NCBI RefSeq assembly: GCF_000373965.1
Contig: NZ_KB892868.1
Coordinates: 1 to 64,000 of the forward strand
Length of the DNA stretch: 64,000 bases
Reading direction: 5' to 3'
DNA from: Uliginosibacterium gangwonense DSM 18521
Lineage (GTDB): Bacteria; Pseudomonadota; Gammaproteobacteria; Burkholderiales; Rhodocyclaceae
How positions within the stretch are numbered: position 1 is the first letter of the stretch; each line of letters opens with the position of its first letter. The notes below the pieces were generated by a model, which was not told where the DNA came from, ran no database searches, and saw only the letters and a list, made by a program, of their open reading frames with translations. Both the position numbers and the translations under genes were made by a program. Shown one piece after another: positions 61,259 through 64,000 of this stretch.

Positions 61259-63166
61259 TCAAATTTCGACCTGCGTGCCAAACTCCACCACCCGGTTGGC
61301 CGGGATCTTGAAGAAATCCGCAGCACTGCTGGCGTTGCGGAACATGAAGAAAAACAGCCGCTCACGCCATATGACCATCCCAGGTTTGACATGAGACACC
61401 AGCCGCTCGCGCCCAAGGAAGAAAGTCGTCTCCATCATGCGGAAGCCCAGACTGTTGGCCTCGCTGGCCATCCGCAGCGCCTCGGGAATATCCGGCTCGT
61501 CCTTGAAGCCATAGCGTACCGTAGCGCGGTAGAAGCCATAATCCAGCTGCTCAACCTCGATACGATCAATATCCGGTACATGGGGCACGTCTTCCGTATT
61601 GACGGTCAACAATACCACCCGCTCATGCAACACCTTGTTGTGCAGCAGGTTGTGCAACAAGGAACGCGGCACCCCATCGGGGTTGGAGGTCATGAACACG
61701 CCCAGCCCTTCAACACGATGGGGCGGCGCATGCTGCAAGGATTGCAGGAAGAGTTCCAGCGGCATGGTTTCCATGCGGGTCCGCTCGGTGAGCAGCCCAC
61801 GACCCCGTTTCCAGGTTGACAGCAGCGCATACACCCCGCCGCCCAAAGCCAGGGGGAACCAGCCGCCATCAATCACCTTCACCGAACAGGCCAGAACGAA
61901 GGACAGATCGACAATCAGAAAACCAATCAGGAAGATCGAACTCTTCCAGCCCGACCAGTTCCACAAATGCTGCACCACCACGAAAGCGAGGATGGTGTCG
62001 ATCATCATGGTGAAAGTCACCGCAATGCCATAGGCAGAGGCCAGATTGCTTGACGAGCGAAAGCCCAGCACCAGGGCAACCACCGCCAGCAACAAGGCCC
62101 AGTTGATCCCCGGCACATAGATCTGGCCGATTTCCTTGGCCGAAGTATGAATGTAGGCAATCCGTGGGCAGTAACCCAACTGGGTGGCCTGCCGGGTCAA
62201 CGAGAAAGCACCGGAGATCACCGCCTGCGAAGCAATGATGGTTGCCATCGTCGACAAACCCACCATAGGGTACAAGGCCCAATCCGGCGCCATCAGGTAG
62301 AAGGGATTGCGGATCGCTTCCGGCTCGGCCAGCACCAGCGCCCCCTGCCCCAAATAATTCAGAAAGATACAAGGCAAGACGAGACCAAACCACGCAAGTT
62401 TGATCGGGCGACGCCCGAAGTGCCCCATATCGGCATACAGCGCTTCACCCCCTGTAACCGCCAGCACCACTGAACCCAGGGCGAGAAAGCCATGTAACCG
62501 GTACGTTACAAAAAATTCCAGGCCGTACCACGGATTGACCGCTGCCAACACGCTGGGGTAATTGACCACATGGGCCACCCCGAGCACGCCCAGCGTCAGG
62601 AACCACAGCACCATCACCGGCCCGAACAGCGCCCCCACACTGGCAGTCCCCTTGCTCTGCATCCAGAACAAGCCCACCAGCACCACAATCGTGATGGGGA
62701 CAACAAAGGGCTTAAGCGTCGGGGTCGCCACCTCCAACCCCTCCACGGCAGAGAGAACCGACATCGCTGGCGTAATGACGCCATCCCCATAAAACAGGGC
62801 CGCGCCAAACATACCCAGCATCGTCAGCGCGATCATCAAGCGGGGGGAGTCGTGCGCAGCGCGCTGGGCCTGGGCTGTGAGCGCCATGATGCCGCCTTCG
62901 CCACGGTTGTCGGCACGCATGATGAAGACGACATACTTGAGCGAAACAATCAGCATCAACGACCAGAACACCAGCGACAGAATGCCCAGCACGTTGTCGT
63001 GGCTGGGCACCACGCCGTGCACGCCAAACACTTCCTTCATTGTATACAGCGGACTGGTGCCAATATCCCCATACACCACCCCAACCGCTGCCAGCGTCAA
63101 CGCGGCCAGGCGCGACCCCGAGGCTTGGCCTGCATGTCCGCCAGACTGCAAATCATGTTGCGACAT
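61259..63166 (-). CDS. kup: Potassium transport protein Kup
   Basis: Kup takes up potassium with protons. The 635-residue inner-membrane protein has about 12 helices in the N-terminal 440 residues. [28 protein letters not shown] is the family hallmark, followed by [12 protein letters not shown] and [25 protein letters not shown]. The cytoplasmic C-terminus has [13 protein letters not shown] and ends with REDLFFFM-like and [13 protein letters not shown] patterns. The length fits (E. coli 622). It is divergent from cobA. Confidence 0.97.
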   Translation of the reverse strand: MSQHDLQSGGHAGQASGSRLAALTLAAVGVVYGDIGTSPLYTMKEVFGVHGVVPSHDNVLGILSLVFWSLMLIVSLKYVVFIMRADNRGEGGIMALTAQAQRAAHDSPRLMIALTMLGMFGAALFYGDGVITPAMSVLSAVEGLEVATPTLKPFVVPITIVVLVGLFWMQSKGTASVGALFGPVMVLWFLTLGVLGVAHVVNYPSVLAAVNPWYGLEFFVTYRLHGFLALGSVVLAVTGGEALYADMGHFGRRPIKLAWFGLVLPCIFLNYLGQGALVLAEPEAIRNPFYLMAPDWALYPMVGLSTMATIIASQAVISGAFSLTRQATQLGYCPRIAYIHTSAKEIGQIYVPGINWALLLAVVALVLGFRSSSNLASAYGIAVTFTMMIDTILAFVVVQHLWNWSGWKSSIFLIGFLIVDLSFVLACSVKVIDGGWFPLALGGGVYALLSTWKRGRGLLTERTRMETMPLELFLQSLQHAPPHRVEGLGVFMTSNPDGVPRSLLHNLLHNKVLHERVVLLTVNTEDVPHVPDIDRIEVEQLDYGFYRATVRYGFKDEPDIPEALRMASEANSLGFRMMETTFFLGRERLVSHVKPGMVIWRERLFFFMFRNASSAADFFKIPANRVVEFGTQVEI

Positions 63167-63422
63167 CTATATCCTCAAATGCTTGAGCAAGGCAGATCAA
63201 GGCTCCGCCAACAAACAGCGCAAAGAAATGCCTTTTTGCGATGCAGAATCGCGCGACGCTACCACCGCTGCAGCGCGGACACAACAAAACCCTATTGGCA
63301 AAATACCCGGAATGCAGTTTTCAAAGGCATTCTTACAACACCCCAAGCACCACAACCGATTCGGCATTTGCGCCAGACCCGGTTACACTCACGAGGCCTT
63401 TTGTTACGGTTTGACATGCATC
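63167..63422. promoter_or_regulatory. Divergent control region of kup and cobA
   Basis: No gene is seen. A possible cobA -10 is TACACT (63385-63390), but the -35 is weak. No riboswitch is evident. Confidence 0.3.
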
Positions 63423-64000
63423 ATGACTGCTTCCCTCTCCCCTGATTCCCATTGCGTCGGTAAGGTCTTTCTTGTCGGCGGTGGCCCTGGCGACCCCGAA
63501 CTGCTGACCCTCAAGGCGGCACGGCTGCTGGCACAGGCCGATACCGTGGTGTATGACAATCTGGTCAGCGCCGCCGTCCTTGCACACGCTCACGAGCAGG
63601 CCGAACGCATCTATGTCGGCAAAAAAGCGGGCAACCACAGCCTGCCACAAATTGATATCAACAGCCTGCTGATTGAACTGGCCCGCAAGGGCAAATGCGT
63701 GGTGCGCCTCAAAGGGGGCGACCCCTACATTTTCGGGCGCGGCGGTGAAGAAGCCGAAGCGCTCTGGGAGGCGGGCATCCCCTTTGAGGTTGTACCCGGC
63801 GTCACCGCCGCAGCGGGTGCCGCTGCCTATGCGGGCATCCCCCTGACGCATCGAGATCATGCCCAATCCTGCTTTCTGGTCACCGGCCACCTCAAGGATG
63901 AAAGCTGCGATCTGGACTGGCCCACCCTGGCCCGCCCCGGCCAGACCCTGGTGATCTACATGGGCCTGACCTCGCTGCCAGAGATCAGCCGCCAGCTCAT
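63423..64000 (+). CDS. cobA: Uroporphyrinogen-III C-methyltransferase (3' end outside window)
   Basis: CobA/SUMT makes precorrin-2, the branch to siroheme and cobalamin. The visible 192 codons encode [36 protein letters not shown] and [46 protein letters not shown] is also present, the standard SUMT motifs. The protein starts at [11 protein letters not shown] and begins directly with the methyltransferase domain, so it is not a full CysG fusion at its N-terminus. The gene runs off the right edge. Confidence 0.94.
   Translation, partial: MTASLSPDSHCVGKVFLVGGGPGDPELLTLKAARLLAQADTVVYDNLVSAAVLAHAHEQAERIYVGKKAGNHSLPQIDINSLLIELARKGKCVVRLKGGDPYIFGRGGEEAEALWEAGIPFEVVPGVTAAAGAAAYAGIPLTHRDHAQSCFLVTGHLKDESCDLDWPTLARPGQTLVIYMGLTSLPEISRQL

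Overview
The window looks like the chromosome of a Gram-negative betaproteobacterium, probably near Rhodocyclales (an inference from gene order and protein family resemblance, not from a database search). The supporting blocks are queA-tgt-yajC-secD-secF, exbB-exbD-lpxK-Trm112-kdsB-adk, metX-metW, and an AlgZ/AlgR-like two-component pair. Coding is dense, GC-rich and mostly housekeeping, with two visibly accessory stretches.

Layout. 1-3450 is accessory: a D12-class DNA adenine methyltransferase entering from the left edge, a GNAT acetyltransferase followed by a decayed attC-like site, and a 330-residue protein of unknown function inside a complete integron-type gene cassette. The cassette start and its attC are exactly complementary. 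No integrase is in view. 3495-6583 holds tRNA genes (His, Arg, Pro, two Arg-ACG, Ser), a DUF2892/ArsR pair and a sugar nucleotidyltransferase. 6632-12258 carries lysC, an XRE regulator, queD, an acyltransferase, tRNA-Ser, rlmD and a small lipoprotein. 12620-18602 is a pectin/uronate block: kdgK and kdgA, then parC, then oligogalacturonate lyase. 18763-27643 has two hydrolases, a methyltransferase and the queuosine/Sec operon.

27697-31716 is the second accessory stretch. It begins at tRNA-Leu and holds a phage-like remnant, an AT-rich PIN-like (DUF4935) gene, a tiny membrane protein and a DUF2314-ankyrin protein. 31831-39766 has a DeoR regulator divergent from an inositol-monophosphatase-family gene, the adk-to-exbB envelope operon on the minus strand, xseA and sodB. 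41008-45385 contains a LytS-type kinase, a LytTR regulator and an ATM1-type ABC exporter. 49276-51158 is metX-metW behind a compact SAM-II-type riboswitch, promoter and terminator. 51222-63166 includes a DUF4254/GT9 convergent pair, a radical SAM activase, an AmpG-like permease overlapping a SMUG1-type uracil-DNA glycosylase, nadC, an EamA transporter, Nnr, a UDP-sugar dehydrogenase and kup. The window ends inside cobA.

Functional links: queD, queA and tgt all belong to queuosine tRNA modification. The ogl, kdgA and kdgK products connect oligogalacturonides to pyruvate plus glyceraldehyde 3-phosphate. kdsB, lpxK and GT9 serve lipopolysaccharide. secD, secF and yajC serve protein export. The most noteworthy items are the attC-bounded cassette, the SAM-II riboswitch, the bacterial SMUG1, the PIN-like gene beside tRNA-Leu, the repeat-rich kdgA control region, and three small proteins of 40-45 residues.
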